41,781 nucleotides of DNA from an uncultured Chthonomonas sp. (GCA_903951425.1 CAJBBX010000093.1:1-41781), one strand, 5' to 3'; positions 15,376 to 24,122 are shown, counted from the first letter of the stretch. Program-made: numbers and translations. The notes: generated from the sequence alone by a model not told the origin.

Positions 15376-16298
15376 GCAGCGTGGAATGCATCATCCCCGC
15401 CGCCGGCGGCGTGCTCGTCATCGACAAGCCTGCGGGCATCACGTCACATGACGTGGTCGACCGGCTCCGGCGCGTCCTCGGCACCAAGCGCATCGGCCAC
15501 GCGGGCACCCTTGACCCCATGGCCACCGGTGTCTTGGCGCTCTGCATCGACTCCGCCACGCGGGTCATGGAGACCCTCTCGGCCTCGACCAAGGAGTACG
15601 TGGCCGGCGTACGCTTCGGGCTGACCACCGACACGCTGGACACCACAGGGCTGACGACCGGCGAGGCAGACGCGTCGGGCCTGACGGCGGAGCAGGTGGA
15701 GGCGCGGCTGCCCGCGTTCCGGGGCCTCGTCCTGCAAGTTCCGCCCATGGTCTCTGCCCGGCACCACCAGGGGCGCCGCCTCTACGACCTGGCTCGCGAG
15801 GGCGTGGAGGTGGAGCGCGAGGCGCGGCCCATCACCATCTCCCGGCTCGAGTTGACTTCCTTCGAGCCGGGGCCGGTTCCCGAGGCGGTGCTGGAGATCG
15901 AGTGCTCGGCGGGCACTTACATCCGCACACTGGCCTCCGACCTGGGCGCCGCGGTCGGCGTCGGCGCCGCCATGTCGGCGCTTCGGCGCACGAGGTCGGG
16001 CTCCTTCACTCTGGCCGATGCCCTGCCGTTGGAGGCCGTCGAGCGGACCGAGGCGCTCGCCAATGCCGCCAGAGCCCGCCTGCATGCGGCCATGGGCTCG
16101 CATACGCAGGTGATGGTGATCCTCGACGACGCACTGGCGTTCCTGCATGGCCAGGCCGTGGGTGAGTGCAGCGCTGACGAGGGGGCCATCCTCAGCGTCT
16201 GGCACGGCGAAGCGCTGCTGGGCCTGGGCAAGGCTGTCGGCGGACGCGTGCAGCCCTGGAAGGTGCTGGCCTCCATCGGACAGGGCGAGGCGGCATGA
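15372..16298 (+). CDS. truB: tRNA pseudouridine-55 synthase
   Basis: TruB isomerises U55 in the T-loop of elongator tRNAs to pseudouridine. The 308-residue product contains GVLVIDKPAGITSHDVV near the start and GHAGTLDPMATGVL, where Asp48 is the catalytic residue. SARHHQGRRLYDLAREG and CSAGTYIRTLASDLG are further conserved segments. The C-terminal extension (about 240-308) probably corresponds to a PUA-like domain but is weakly conserved. The start TTG overlaps the previous stop (TTGA), and the ATGA overlap with ribF continues the coupling. Confidence 0.95.
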   Translation: MSSVECIIPAAGGVLVIDKPAGITSHDVVDRLRRVLGTKRIGHAGTLDPMATGVLALCIDSATRVMETLSASTKEYVAGVRFGLTTDTLDTTGLTTGEADASGLTAEQVEARLPAFRGLVLQVPPMVSARHHQGRRLYDLAREGVEVEREARPITISRLELTSFEPGPVPEAVLEIECSAGTYIRTLASDLGAAVGVGAAMSALRRTRSGSFTLADALPLEAVERTEALANAARARLHAAMGSHTQVMVILDDALAFLHGQAVGECSADEGAILSVWHGEALLGLGKAVGGRVQPWKVLASIGQGEAA

Positions 16299-17242
16299 AG
16301 CGCTGGTTCGGCCTGGAGGCGTTTCCGGCGCCGTGCGAGGGCGCCTGCGTGACCATCGGCGCGTTCGACGGCGTCCACCTGGGCCACCAGTCGCTGATCG
16401 CCCAGACGATCGACGCCGGTCGGCTGCGCGGCCTGCAGTCCGTAGTGTTCACCTTCGATCGGCACCCCGCGGAGCTCCTCCGACCGTCCGCCGCACCGCG
16501 GTACATCACATCATCGGCGCGCCGATCACGGTGCATCGAGGCGCTGGGTGTACACCACCTGATCTCCGCCACCTTCGACGCCGCCCTCCGCGACATGGAG
16601 CCGCTCACCTTTGTGCGGCGCGTACTGGTGGAGGGCCTCAACGCGAAGTGCGTGGTAGTGGGCGACGGCTTCCGGTTCGGCAGCGGCGGCGCGGGCGACA
16701 CCGGTATGCTGGCGGACCTGGGCGCAAGCCTGGGCTGTGAGCTCATCGTCGTCGCGCCCGTGCGGTTCGAGGGCCGGATCGTCTCCAGCACGCTGGTCCG
16801 GGCCATGGTGGCGGACGGCGACGTGGCCGGCGCTGCCGAGTTGTTGGGCCGCTGCTATGTGCTGGACGGCGTGGTGCAGGAGGGCGACCGCATCGGACGC
16901 ACCCTCGGTTTTCCCACTGCGAACCTCGGGCCAGCCAGGCGCCTCCTGACGCCGGGCGACGGCATCTACGCAGGCTGGGCCCAGGTCCGAGGCCGGCAGG
17001 TGCCGGCAGCCGTCAGCATCGGTGTTCGGCCCACCCTGGGGTCCAGCAGGCGGCTGGTGGAGGCGCATCTGCTGGACTTCGAAGACGAGATCTACGGCGA
17101 GGCCATCAGTCTGGCCTTCGTGGCCAAGCTACGAGACCAGCAACGTTTCGCCGACCTGCAGGCGCTGGCACAGCAGATCGGCGCGGACACGGTGCGGGCC
17201 CGGCAGCTACTGGCGCAGAGTGGGCCGCCGCCGGGGTTCTGA
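16295..17242 (+). CDS. ribF: Bifunctional riboflavin kinase/FAD synthetase
   Basis: RibF phosphorylates riboflavin to FMN and adenylylates FMN to FAD. The 315-residue product has the FAD synthetase domain first: TIGAFDGVHLGHQ (nucleotide-binding HxGH-type motif) and VGDGFRFGSGGAGD, and ISSTL-like SSTLVRAMV. The riboflavin kinase domain follows with GRTLGFPTANL, the conserved Mg/ATP site, and VSIGVRPT. It overlaps truB by 4 bases and ends the operon; a convergent gene starts 9 bases later. The length is normal. Confidence 0.95.
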   Translation: MKRWFGLEAFPAPCEGACVTIGAFDGVHLGHQSLIAQTIDAGRLRGLQSVVFTFDRHPAELLRPSAAPRYITSSARRSRCIEALGVHHLISATFDAALRDMEPLTFVRRVLVEGLNAKCVVVGDGFRFGSGGAGDTGMLADLGASLGCELIVVAPVRFEGRIVSSTLVRAMVADGDVAGAAELLGRCYVLDGVVQEGDRIGRTLGFPTANLGPARRLLTPGDGIYAGWAQVRGRQVPAAVSIGVRPTLGSSRRLVEAHLLDFEDEIYGEAISLAFVAKLRDQQRFADLQALAQQIGADTVRARQLLAQSGPPPGF

Positions 17243-17251
17243 CCCCGCTCC

Positions 17252-18481
17252 TCAGTCGGTGACGTTGACGCCCAGCTGTGCCCCCAACTCCTTCAGGAAG
17301 AACTCGCAATCCGTCACCAGCCCGAAGGCCTGGTGCGTGCCCCGGTCCATCAGCTTGATGACGGTGTCGGCGCCGGCATCGACGCAGATCGTCGTCACGG
17401 AGGCCGGCAGCAGGTTGCCGGTGGCCACCGAGTGGAGCGTGGTCGCGACCATGATGGCGATACCCACCCGGCGCACGCGCACGCGCATGGCCTCTTGGGC
17501 CACCATGGTGTCGGTGATCACGTCCGGCAGCGGGCCGTCGTCGCGGATGCTTCCCGCCAGCACGAAGTCCACCCCGTGCGCGATGCAGGCGTGCATGACC
17601 CCCGTCTTCAGTACGCCCTGCTCCACGGCGCCCCGGATGGAGCCGCAGCGACGGATGGTGTTGATGGCTCGCAGGTGGTGCTCGTGGCCGTGCGCCACGG
17701 CTAGCCCGGACTTGAAGTCGACGCCCAGCGAGGTGCCGTAGAGGGCGCTCTCGATGTCGTGCGTGGCCAGCGCGTTGCCGGCGAACAGGACATCGATCCA
17801 ACCGCTCCGGATCAGCCCCTCCAGATAGCGCCCCGCGCCGGTGTGGATGATGGCCGGCCCGCCCACGAGCAGGATGCTCTTGCCGGCGTCGCGGGTCTCG
17901 CGCATGGAGCGCGCCACGGCGCTGACAACCAGCTCCTTGCGCCGCTCCGACGAGACGCCGCTCCCCATGAAGTGGAACGCGCTGCTGGGCTCCACGCGGG
18001 CCGTGGGGCTCACGCGGACGCCCACGTCGCCCGCCACCACCCGGTCGCCCGCGCAGATCCGCCCGATGGGAACGCAAGCGGCCGAGGCCGCCGGTCCCGA
18101 TCCGGTCACCACGATGGCGCAGTCCATCTCGGTCTCCGCCACAGGCAGCCATCTGCCGTCGATGTAGACCGCGGTCTCCAGGTTGGTGGTGGAATAGAAG
18201 CCCTCGGGGAAGACGCCCGCCGCCGGGGCCGGCTCCACGCGGGCCTGCCTGGCCTGCCGCACGGCTCCGATCTGGCCGACCTCGTGGAGGATGCGCTCCA
18301 GCGCGTCGTCGGACTGGGCATGGACCAGGATCTCGGCGTGGCTCGGGTCGCCCTTGGTGCGGCCTACCCGGAAGTCGGCGATCTCATAGGTGCCGTCGAG
18401 GAGCAGGATCTTGTCCATGACGCGGGAGAGCGTCAGGGAGTCGATGATGTGCCCGTCGAGCGAGACGGTCTCGGATACCAT
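17252..18481 (-). CDS. TIGR00300/LOR-SDH domain protein (archaeal-type ornithine cyclodeaminase-like)
   Basis: A 409-residue protein of the TIGR00300 family (LOR/SDH conserved region, PF04455 type). Members include the archaeal ornithine cyclodeaminase unrelated to mu-crystallin and the C-terminal half of cyanobacterial AgrE/ArgZ, which converts ornithine to proline. Features seen: the N-terminal GHIIDSLTLSRVMDKILLL, FPEGFYSTTNLETAVYI, the dinucleotide-binding-like ILLVGGPAIIHTGAG, LFAGNALATHDIE and LAGSIRDDGPLPDV. The ATG at 18481 shares its first base with the stop of the PHP gene (TGATG), so the two are coupled. With argFGH in the same window an ornithine role is plausible, but the enzymatic assignment is inference from family. 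Confidence 0.8.
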   Translation of the reverse strand: MVSETVSLDGHIIDSLTLSRVMDKILLLDGTYEIADFRVGRTKGDPSHAEILVHAQSDDALERILHEVGQIGAVRQARQARVEPAPAAGVFPEGFYSTTNLETAVYIDGRWLPVAETEMDCAIVVTGSGPAASAACVPIGRICAGDRVVAGDVGVRVSPTARVEPSSAFHFMGSGVSSERRKELVVSAVARSMRETRDAGKSILLVGGPAIIHTGAGRYLEGLIRSGWIDVLFAGNALATHDIESALYGTSLGVDFKSGLAVAHGHEHHLRAINTIRRCGSIRGAVEQGVLKTGVMHACIAHGVDFVLAGSIRDDGPLPDVITDTMVAQEAMRVRVRRVGIAIMVATTLHSVATGNLLPASVTTICVDAGADTVIKLMDRGTHQAFGLVTDCEFFLKELGAQLGVNVTD

Positions 18482-19365
18482 CAGGCGTCCGCCGGCTTGG
18501 TGATGAAGAAGGGCTGCGTCCAGGCGCAACGGGTTCCGCGGCCGTAGCACTCCACCCGGATGTAGGTTCCCTCTTCGCCGGTGACCTCATACTCCAGCTC
18601 CGAGTCTTCCACCATGCACTTCACCGCGCCGTAGTCCGACAACACGCGGATACACTGGGCGCGCGGGGCGTAGACAAAGAGCATGCCGCTGCGAGCCACG
18701 AGCCGGCTGATCTCGACCCCGGTACTGGCATAGAAGCGGCCGGCCTTCAGGGCGTCGCACACCGCCTGCGGTCCCTTGCCGGTGACCTGGACCACGTTCC
18801 ACGCTCGGCCGATGTTCCCCGGCCAATGGGCGTCATCATGTGCGAAGCCCCAGATGCGCCGCCCGGAGGCCAGTAGCCGGTCCCAGCGATCGGTGGCGAT
18901 CGGCGAGCCGGGTAGCTCCTCGACGACGCCGTTGTAGATCTCGATGCCCGCGTAGCCCGTCAGCCGCGCCATCAGATCGTGCGGGTAGTGGGCGTAGTTA
19001 GGCTCCCAATTCGGGTGGTTCAGGACCGTGAAGCCTCCCTGCGCGGTCGCCGCGTCGATGACGACCTGGCGATCGGGGTTCGGCTCAATGGCGGAGGCCA
19101 CGTTCACAGTAAGGAGGTGCGGGCCGCGGGCGCTCACCTCGTTGGCGTGGATGAGGGTCAGCGCCGTCTTGCGCTGCAGCGCGTCCAGCGGGGTCCGGTT
19201 GTCGTGGTCGGAGATGGCCAGGAACTGGTGCCCCAGCTTCTCGTAGGCAGCGATGACGTTCTCCGGCGACAGGCTGCCGTCGCTGACCGACGTATGGGCG
19301 TGCAGGTTGCCCCGCATCCACTCGAAGCCGGAATCCAGATAGGCGCTCTCGATCTTGACGGCCAT
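18481..19365 (-). CDS. PHP-domain metallo-phosphoesterase
   Basis: A 294-residue PHP protein. Metal-binding motifs appear in order: NLHAHTSVSDG, LAISDHDN, IHANEVS, LNHPNWEP and GFAHDDAHWPGN, which form the trinuclear centre of the superfamily. A C-terminal beta domain of about 70 residues (FVYAPRAQCIRVLSDYG onward) would pack as an accessory sandwich. Many such PHP proteins are phosphoesterases, sugar-phosphate or nucleotide hydrolases; the substrate is unknown. It is the first gene of a two-gene unit with the TIGR00300 gene. GGGGGAG lies 4 bases before the ATG. Confidence 0.8.
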   Translation of the reverse strand: MAVKIESAYLDSGFEWMRGNLHAHTSVSDGSLSPENVIAAYEKLGHQFLAISDHDNRTPLDALQRKTALTLIHANEVSARGPHLLTVNVASAIEPNPDRQVVIDAATAQGGFTVLNHPNWEPNYAHYPHDLMARLTGYAGIEIYNGVVEELPGSPIATDRWDRLLASGRRIWGFAHDDAHWPGNIGRAWNVVQVTGKGPQAVCDALKAGRFYASTGVEISRLVARSGMLFVYAPRAQCIRVLSDYGAVKCMVEDSELEYEVTGEEGTYIRVECYGRGTRCAWTQPFFITKPADA

Positions 19366-19412
19366 GCAACTCCCCCTGACACGCTGCTCGTCTGCGGATG
19401 TGTTGTGGAAAC

Positions 19413-19436
19413 GGGCCAGGCCCGCAGGCCTGGCCC
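19413..19436 (-). terminator. Hairpin terminator after the sugar isomerase-like gene
   Basis: GGGCCAGGCC and GGCCTGGCCC form a perfect 10-bp stem around the 4-base loop CGCA. On the minus strand it lies 12 bases after the stop codon at 19449 and is followed by GTTTCC, a short T-run. It separates this gene from the PHP gene. Confidence 0.65.
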
Positions 19437-19448
19437 TGTCGGTCGCGG

Positions 19449-20303
19449 CTACTCGACGCTGGGAACGAAGAACTGCTCGAGGTACTTCTTGCCGGAGAGG
19501 AAGCCCTCTTCGCGGCCCACTGCGCCGTCCTCATGCTCGATGGAGAGGACGCCGTTGTACCCGTTGCGGCGCAGGGCGGCGATGTACTCGCCCCACCGCA
19601 CGATGCCGAGGCCAGGGATCACATACCGCCACCAGCCGCCGCCGTCCTGGTTGCCCACCCAGACGCGCTTGGCCGTGTTGACCTCGGTGTCCTTGGCGTG
19701 GGTGTGGAAGATGCGGTCGGCAAACCGGTCGACGGAGGCGATGTAGTCGATCTCCTGCCATGCCAGATGCGACGGGTCGAAGTTGAGGCCGAAGCTCTTG
19801 TTGGGCACCACCTGGAAGAGCCGCTCCCAGTGTCCCATGTGCTGGATGTTGGTGGCGTACCAGTTCTCCAGCGCGATCTTGATGCCCTTGGACTCGGCGT
19901 ACTCGGCCAGCGGAGTGAAGGCCTCGGCGCAGTCCTCTTCGATGGTCTGCATCTTGGACTTGCCGGGAACGGGCATCCCGGCCAGGGTGCAGACGACGCT
20001 GGCGCCGAGAAGGACGGCCGCGTCGATGCCCTTGCGGACGGTGTCGTTGGCCGCCTTGCGCCGCTCGGGGTCGGCGTCAGTGTTGTTGGTATAGGCCGCC
20101 ACAGAAGAGATGGTGAGCGCGCGGCGATCCAACAACTCGCGGATGCGGTCGGCGTCGGCCTGCGTGAAGTCAGTCAGGTCGATGTGCTTGCTTCCCGGGC
20201 CTGCGATGATCTCGAGGCCGCCGAAGCCGTACTCGCCTGCGAAGGCGACGACGTGCTCAAGCGGGTCCGACCCGAACGGTGCGGTGAGAACTCCAACATA
20301 CAT
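19449..20303 (-). CDS. Sugar phosphate isomerase/epimerase-like TIM barrel protein
   Basis: A 284-residue AP_endonuc_2 (xylose isomerase-like) TIM barrel. Putative metal ligands are spread as expected: Glu in KIALENWY, Asp and His in NFDPSHLAW, His in RIFHTHAKDTEV and Glu in GVLSIEHED. Such enzymes isomerise or epimerise sugars or sugar acids, including inositol derivatives, in the cytoplasm. AGGAGAAG stands 6 bases before the ATG. No neighbouring transporter or dehydrogenase reveals the substrate. There is no signal peptide. Confidence 0.82.
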   Translation of the reverse strand: MYVGVLTAPFGSDPLEHVVAFAGEYGFGGLEIIAGPGSKHIDLTDFTQADADRIRELLDRRALTISSVAAYTNNTDADPERRKAANDTVRKGIDAAVLLGASVVCTLAGMPVPGKSKMQTIEEDCAEAFTPLAEYAESKGIKIALENWYATNIQHMGHWERLFQVVPNKSFGLNFDPSHLAWQEIDYIASVDRFADRIFHTHAKDTEVNTAKRVWVGNQDGGGWWRYVIPGLGIVRWGEYIAALRRNGYNGVLSIEHEDGAVGREEGFLSGKKYLEQFFVPSVE

Positions 20304-20446
20304 GGACCATCTTCTCCTATGCGAAGTACACGTCTCCGGCCTTCACCGGCGGCCGCGTAACCCATCCGGCCCGAGGAGGGTTGTTCAGACTCCGGCCTGA
20401 CGGCGGGCCCTCACATCCCTCCGCAGGCGCGACGACCGCCCAGCGT

Positions 20447-20463
20447 TGTGTTATAGTAACACA
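20447..20463 (+). promoter_or_regulatory. Dyad TGTGTTA-TAG-TAACACA
   Basis: Perfect 7-base arms around TAG lie 65 bases before the ATG at 20528, in the divergent region between the sugar isomerase-like gene and the membrane-protein pair. TATAGT within it resembles a -10 element, so a regulator bound here would overlap RNA polymerase. A related dyad (TTGTG-TAG-CACAA) precedes argF. Confidence 0.45.
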
Positions 20464-20527
20464 GCCGCACAACGGCATGCAAGGCGGCCGGACCCACGGG
20501 GCCGGTCCATTCCTAATGGGGCTACCA

Positions 20528-21037
20528 ATGGCACGAATCGTCGGCAGGAAGCAGATTCGCGAAGGACGTGGGCTTGGAGAGAGGCTCACGGAGATCATCG
20601 TCTGGATCGGCATCATCGCGGGCATCATCTACGGGGCTCGGTGGTACTTCACCGTCTACCTCGTCAGCCCCAGGACGATCCTCTCCAAGTACTTGGGATA
20701 CGTAAAGGCCGGCAACCCCGAGGCGCAGTACGGTTATCTGGCCAACAGCACCAAGGGTGTGTTGCCCACCCAGGCGGCCTTCGAGAAGGAATGGAAGGGC
20801 GCCAGGGGCTTTGCAGGACGGATGTCCGACTACACGATCACGTCGGTCACCGAGACGGGCGCGGACGCCAAGCTCACGGTCAGTGTGGGCGTCCGGAAGC
20901 CGGGGCAAGAGCTCTACCAGGCCGCTGCCGACGGCTACAAGGATGTCTACGTGATGCGCAAGGAGGCCTCCGGCTGGAGGGTAGTGCTCGAGAAGAGCAC
21001 TGTCCGCTCGCTAGCGGCTGCCGGCACACAGCCGTAA
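20528..21037 (+). CDS. Membrane-anchored protein with NTF2-like/DUF4878-like domain
   Basis: A 169-residue protein without a confident family. A basic N-terminus (ARIVGRKQIREGRG) precedes a transmembrane helix at about 21-41 (EIIVWIGIIAGIIYGARWYF), then about 125 extracytoplasmic residues with the rhythm of DUF4878/NTF2-like folds: SKYLGYVKAGNPEAQYGYL, an EKEWKGARGF loop, YTITSVTETGADAKLTVSV and a closing SGWRVVLEKS strand. The start is taken at ATG 20528; another ATG 12 bases earlier is possible and neither has a strong site. It is followed 26 bases later by a similar gene with the same layout. Confidence 0.6.
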   Translation: MARIVGRKQIREGRGLGERLTEIIVWIGIIAGIIYGARWYFTVYLVSPRTILSKYLGYVKAGNPEAQYGYLANSTKGVLPTQAAFEKEWKGARGFAGRMSDYTITSVTETGADAKLTVSVGVRKPGQELYQAAADGYKDVYVMRKEASGWRVVLEKSTVRSLAAAGTQP

Positions 21038-21063
21038 CACTACTCTGCCAGAAGGACGAGCGC

Positions 21064-21927
21064 ATGATTGTTTGCCCCAAGTGTGGGTCCACCGTACCCG
21101 ATGGACGGACGACCTGCCAGATTTGCTCCGGCCCGATCGATCCCGTGAAGGATCAGGGCGGCCCCATCGGACTCAAGGTTCCTGAAGCCAGGACGGCGCC
21201 GCCCGCAGGAGCAGGCGCCATGGCGCCGGTTTCGGGCGTCCCGGGCCTGGCCCAGCCGGCTGCAACGCCCGGCGTTGAGCGCCGCGTCTCGCTTTCGGGC
21301 GAAGTGATCGAGGTTCCCATCGTCCAGACACGCCCCGCCGCAGGTCCGCCCACTGCCGGCGGTCCCCGGCCTCCCTCGGGAGGTCCGGCAGGGACGGCGC
21401 CTCGCGCGGCGGGCGGGATCGGCATGACCCGTGACGAGCGTCTTGCTGCGGCGCGCGCTCCCGAGCAGAAGTCCTACGCGGGACTCATCGGCGCTGTCGT
21501 CACGCTCCTGGTGCTGGCCGTGGCCACCGTGGGCGGCCTCATGTGGTACAGCAACACGACGCTTCCGGTGAAGGCCGCGACGGCGTTCCTGGAGGGCATC
21601 AAGACGCAGAAGTGGGCCGAAGTCTACGACATGATCGAGTTCACCGCCGCAGCCCGGGCCGACATGCCGAAGGACAAGTTCGTCTCCCAGATGGAGAAGA
21701 TGGGCAAGATCGCCACGGTCACCGGCTTCACCGTGGGCGAAGCCACCGTCGAGGGCGATACGGCCAAGGTCAAGGCCGACGTGAGCATCTCGATCCCGGT
21801 GATCGGCGCCAACAGCACCCAGGCGCAGAGCATCCCGCTGAAGAAGGTGGGCTTCCTCGCCTGGAGGATCGACACCGACGGCGCCAAGGGGCTCACCGAG
21901 GCTGCCAAGATGATCCCGGGCAAGTAG
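21064..21927 (+). CDS. Zinc-ribbon membrane protein with NTF2-like/DUF4878-like domain
   Basis: A 287-residue protein. Residues 1-25 form a zinc ribbon with two CxxC pairs (VCPKCGSTV and CQICSGPI). A Pro/Ala/Gly-rich linker of about 100 residues leads to a transmembrane helix (LIGAVVTLLVLAVATVGGLMWY, about 140-162) and a C-terminal domain of about 120 residues: LPVKAATAFLEGIKTQKWAE, VTGFTVGEATVEGDTAKVKA and a final FLAWRIDTDG. This last part resembles the domain of the upstream gene and DUF4878/NTF2-like folds. GAAGGA lies 8 bases before the ATG. The zinc ribbon would be cytosolic and the C-terminal domain outside. The function is unknown; a sensor or a cell-envelope protein is conceivable. 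Confidence 0.7.
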   Translation: MIVCPKCGSTVPDGRTTCQICSGPIDPVKDQGGPIGLKVPEARTAPPAGAGAMAPVSGVPGLAQPAATPGVERRVSLSGEVIEVPIVQTRPAAGPPTAGGPRPPSGGPAGTAPRAAGGIGMTRDERLAAARAPEQKSYAGLIGAVVTLLVLAVATVGGLMWYSNTTLPVKAATAFLEGIKTQKWAEVYDMIEFTAAARADMPKDKFVSQMEKMGKIATVTGFTVGEATVEGDTAKVKADVSISIPVIGANSTQAQSIPLKKVGFLAWRIDTDGAKGLTEAAKMIPGK

Positions 21928-21953
21928 GCTCGCAATCCCCGCCCCGAACGTGC

Positions 21954-21989
21954 GCGAGGCCCGCTCCCCGGCATGGGGGCGGGCCTCGC
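21954..21989. terminator. Bidirectional hairpin terminator
   Basis: GCGAGGCCCGC and GCGGGCCTCGC form an 11-bp stem, and the enclosed sequence adds a CCCC/GGGG pairing above it. It sits between the convergent zinc-ribbon gene and pheA. CGTTGTTC follows on the plus strand. Confidence 0.8.
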
Positions 21990-22004
21990 CGTTGTTCAGC
22001 CTTC

Positions 22005-23069
22005 CTACTCGGCGGCCGGGTAGGAGCCCAGCACCGTGACGAACAGCGCCTGCTCGCGCAGGAGCCCCAGCGCTTTGGTGACGTTGGCGTCCTGCGTATG
22101 GCCTTGCACGTCCACGAAGAAGACATACTCCCATGCCGCGACCTTGGCGGGCCGCGACTCGATCATCAGCAGGTTCACATCGTACTTCTCAAACGCTGCG
22201 ATGGCGCGGAAGAGCGCCCCGGACCGGTGATGCACCGAGAACATCACCGAGGTCTTGTCGCGCCCCGTGGGCTCGGGTTGGTTGTAGCCCAAGACCAGGA
22301 ACCGTGTGCGGTTGCTGGGGTTGTCCTCCGTGTGCTCGACGAGGATGGGCAGGTGGTACGCCTCGGCCGCCAGGAGCGGGCAGAGGGCAGCCGAGGTCGG
22401 CTCGCCGGCGGCGATCTCGGCCGAGCGCGAGTTGCTGCTCGTCTCCACGGTTTCCACGTTGGGCATGTGGTTCCGCAGCCACTGGCGGCACTGGGCCAGC
22501 GCCTGCGGGTGACCATAGAGCTTCTGGATGTCCTCCAGCGTGGCGCAGTGTGAGCCGAGGTTGTGGGTGATCCGCACGAAAACCTCGGAGACGATCCGCA
22601 GGTTGGTCTGCGTGAAGGTATCCAGCGTCTCGGGGACTACCCCGGCCAGCGAGTTCTCCACGGGCACCACGCCGTAGTCGCAGGCCCCGCGCTCCACCTG
22701 GGTGAAGATATCTGCGATGCCGTCGCACGAGACCAGCGGGCCCGACGACCCGAACCGGGCAATGGCCGCCTGCTGCGAGAAGGTGCCCGCCGGCCCGAGG
22801 TACGCCACCGAGAGCGGCTTCTCCAGGGCGCGGCTGGCCGAGATGATCTCGCGGTAGATGGCCCGGACGGCGTCAGCGCTGAGGGGGCCACGGTCGGCGG
22901 CCAGGATGCGCTTGAAGACCGCCTGTTCGCGTTCAGGGGTAAAATAGTGCGATCGCGCATGTGTCTTGTGCAGGCCAACCTGGGTGGCCAGCGCAGCGCG
23001 CTTGCCGAGCAAGTCGATAATCTGCTCGTCGATCCGGTCGATTTCCTTGCGGAGTTCCGTCAGGGTCAT
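22005..23069 (-). CDS. pheA: Bifunctional chorismate mutase/prephenate dehydratase
   Basis: PheA converts chorismate to prephenate and then to phenylpyruvate for phenylalanine synthesis. The 354-residue product begins with an AroQ-type chorismate mutase (about 1-85: LRKEIDRIDEQIIDLLGKRAALA). The prephenate dehydratase domain follows: YLGPAGTFSQQAA, GVVPVENSLAGVV and the TRF motif in NRTRFLVLG. A C-terminal ACT domain carries MIESRPAK, the ESRP motif that binds phenylalanine for feedback inhibition. The gene lies alone on this strand, divergent from accD across a 207-base gap. Confidence 0.95.
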   Translation of the reverse strand: MTLTELRKEIDRIDEQIIDLLGKRAALATQVGLHKTHARSHYFTPEREQAVFKRILAADRGPLSADAVRAIYREIISASRALEKPLSVAYLGPAGTFSQQAAIARFGSSGPLVSCDGIADIFTQVERGACDYGVVPVENSLAGVVPETLDTFTQTNLRIVSEVFVRITHNLGSHCATLEDIQKLYGHPQALAQCRQWLRNHMPNVETVETSSNSRSAEIAAGEPTSAALCPLLAAEAYHLPILVEHTEDNPSNRTRFLVLGYNQPEPTGRDKTSVMFSVHHRSGALFRAIAAFEKYDVNLLMIESRPAKVAAWEYVFFVDVQGHTQDANVTKALGLLREQALFVTVLGSYPAAE

Positions 23070-23276
23070 GGCATCCTCGCGCCGCTGGTGTCCGCCGAGA
23101 GGCCCGGGGAGGGCTGTGCGCCGGCCGTGCGCGCCACGGCGGCAACGCGCGGCGCGGTTCGACCGTGTTGCGGCCCCTCACTCGACGTGCAACGACTCTA
23201 CCCGCAGGCAAGTGCCGCCACGCATGGGTCTGTCTCGATATCGCGCCAAATGCCGGGCGGGCGCAAGGATGGTGTT

Positions 23277-24122
23277 ATGGCAGCAGGATGGTTCGGCCGG
23301 CGGTCCAAGGCGAAAGCCATGGAGAGTGTGCCGGAAGGCATCGCCACCAAGTGCGGCGGCTGCGGCGAGATCGTCTTCGCCAAAGACCTCGACCGGAATA
23401 TGCAGGTCTGCCTGAAGTGCGGGCACCACCACCGCCTCAGCGCCCGTGCTCGGCTCGCAATCACCGTTGATGAAGAGAGCTTCGTCGAGTTCGACCTGGA
23501 CCTGGCGCCCGGCGATCCACTCACGTTCCCTGACTACCTCGCCAAGCAGTCCGCCGCCGAGGCCAGGTCCGGCCTCCGGGACGCCATGGTCACCGGCGTG
23601 GCGACTATCGACGGCCTGCCCGTCAGCATCGGCGTGGCCGACTTCGCCTTCATGGGCGGCTCCATGGGCTCGGTCGTCGGCGAGAAGGTGGCGCGGGCCA
23701 TGGAGCGCGGCGTTGAGAAGCGCCTGCCGGTTGTGATCTTCTCGGCCTCGGGCGGCGCCCGGATGCAAGAGGGCCTGGTGGCCCTGATGCAGATGGCAAA
23801 GACCTCTGCCGCCGTGGCAAGGCTGCAGGCCGCGGGCCTGCCCTTCATCAGTGTGCTGACCGATCCTACCACGGGCGGCGTCTTCGCCAGCTACGCCTCG
23901 CTGGGCGACCTGATCCTGTCCGAGCCGGGGGCCATCGTCGGCTTCGCCGGGCGGCGCGTGGGCAACCAGGACCTGGGCACCCACCTGCCCGCCAACTTCC
24001 AGACCAGCGAGTTCCAGTTAGAGCACGGCATGGTAGACCGGATCGTTCCCAGGAAGGACATGCGCCCGACGCTGGCGTACCTCCTCTCGTTCCTCAGCCC
24101 GGAGGAGACCCATGGCCGTTAG
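23277..24122 (+). CDS. accD: Acetyl-CoA carboxylase carboxyltransferase subunit beta
   Basis: AccD with AccA transfers CO2 from carboxybiotin to acetyl-CoA, giving malonyl-CoA for fatty acid synthesis. The 281-residue product has the N-terminal zinc finger (KCGGCGE and QVCLKCGHHHR, four cysteines), then the crotonase-fold core: MVTGVATIDGLPVSIGVADF, MGGSMGSVVGEKVARAME, SASGGARMQEG, and GGVFASYASLGD. ATG 23277 is used because AGGA lies 8 bases upstream and the product begins like homologs. It overlaps accA by 11 bases. The pairing accD-accA is common; the complex needs AccB/AccC from elsewhere. Confidence 0.96.
   Translation: MAAGWFGRRSKAKAMESVPEGIATKCGGCGEIVFAKDLDRNMQVCLKCGHHHRLSARARLAITVDEESFVEFDLDLAPGDPLTFPDYLAKQSAAEARSGLRDAMVTGVATIDGLPVSIGVADFAFMGGSMGSVVGEKVARAMERGVEKRLPVVIFSASGGARMQEGLVALMQMAKTSAAVARLQAAGLPFISVLTDPTTGGVFASYASLGDLILSEPGAIVGFAGRRVGNQDLGTHLPANFQTSEFQLEHGMVDRIVPRKDMRPTLAYLLSFLSPEETHGR

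Noticed and set aside
23070-23276. Attenuator or leader peptide before pheA
   Set aside because: No run of Phe codons and no terminator/antiterminator pair is visible in the divergent region.
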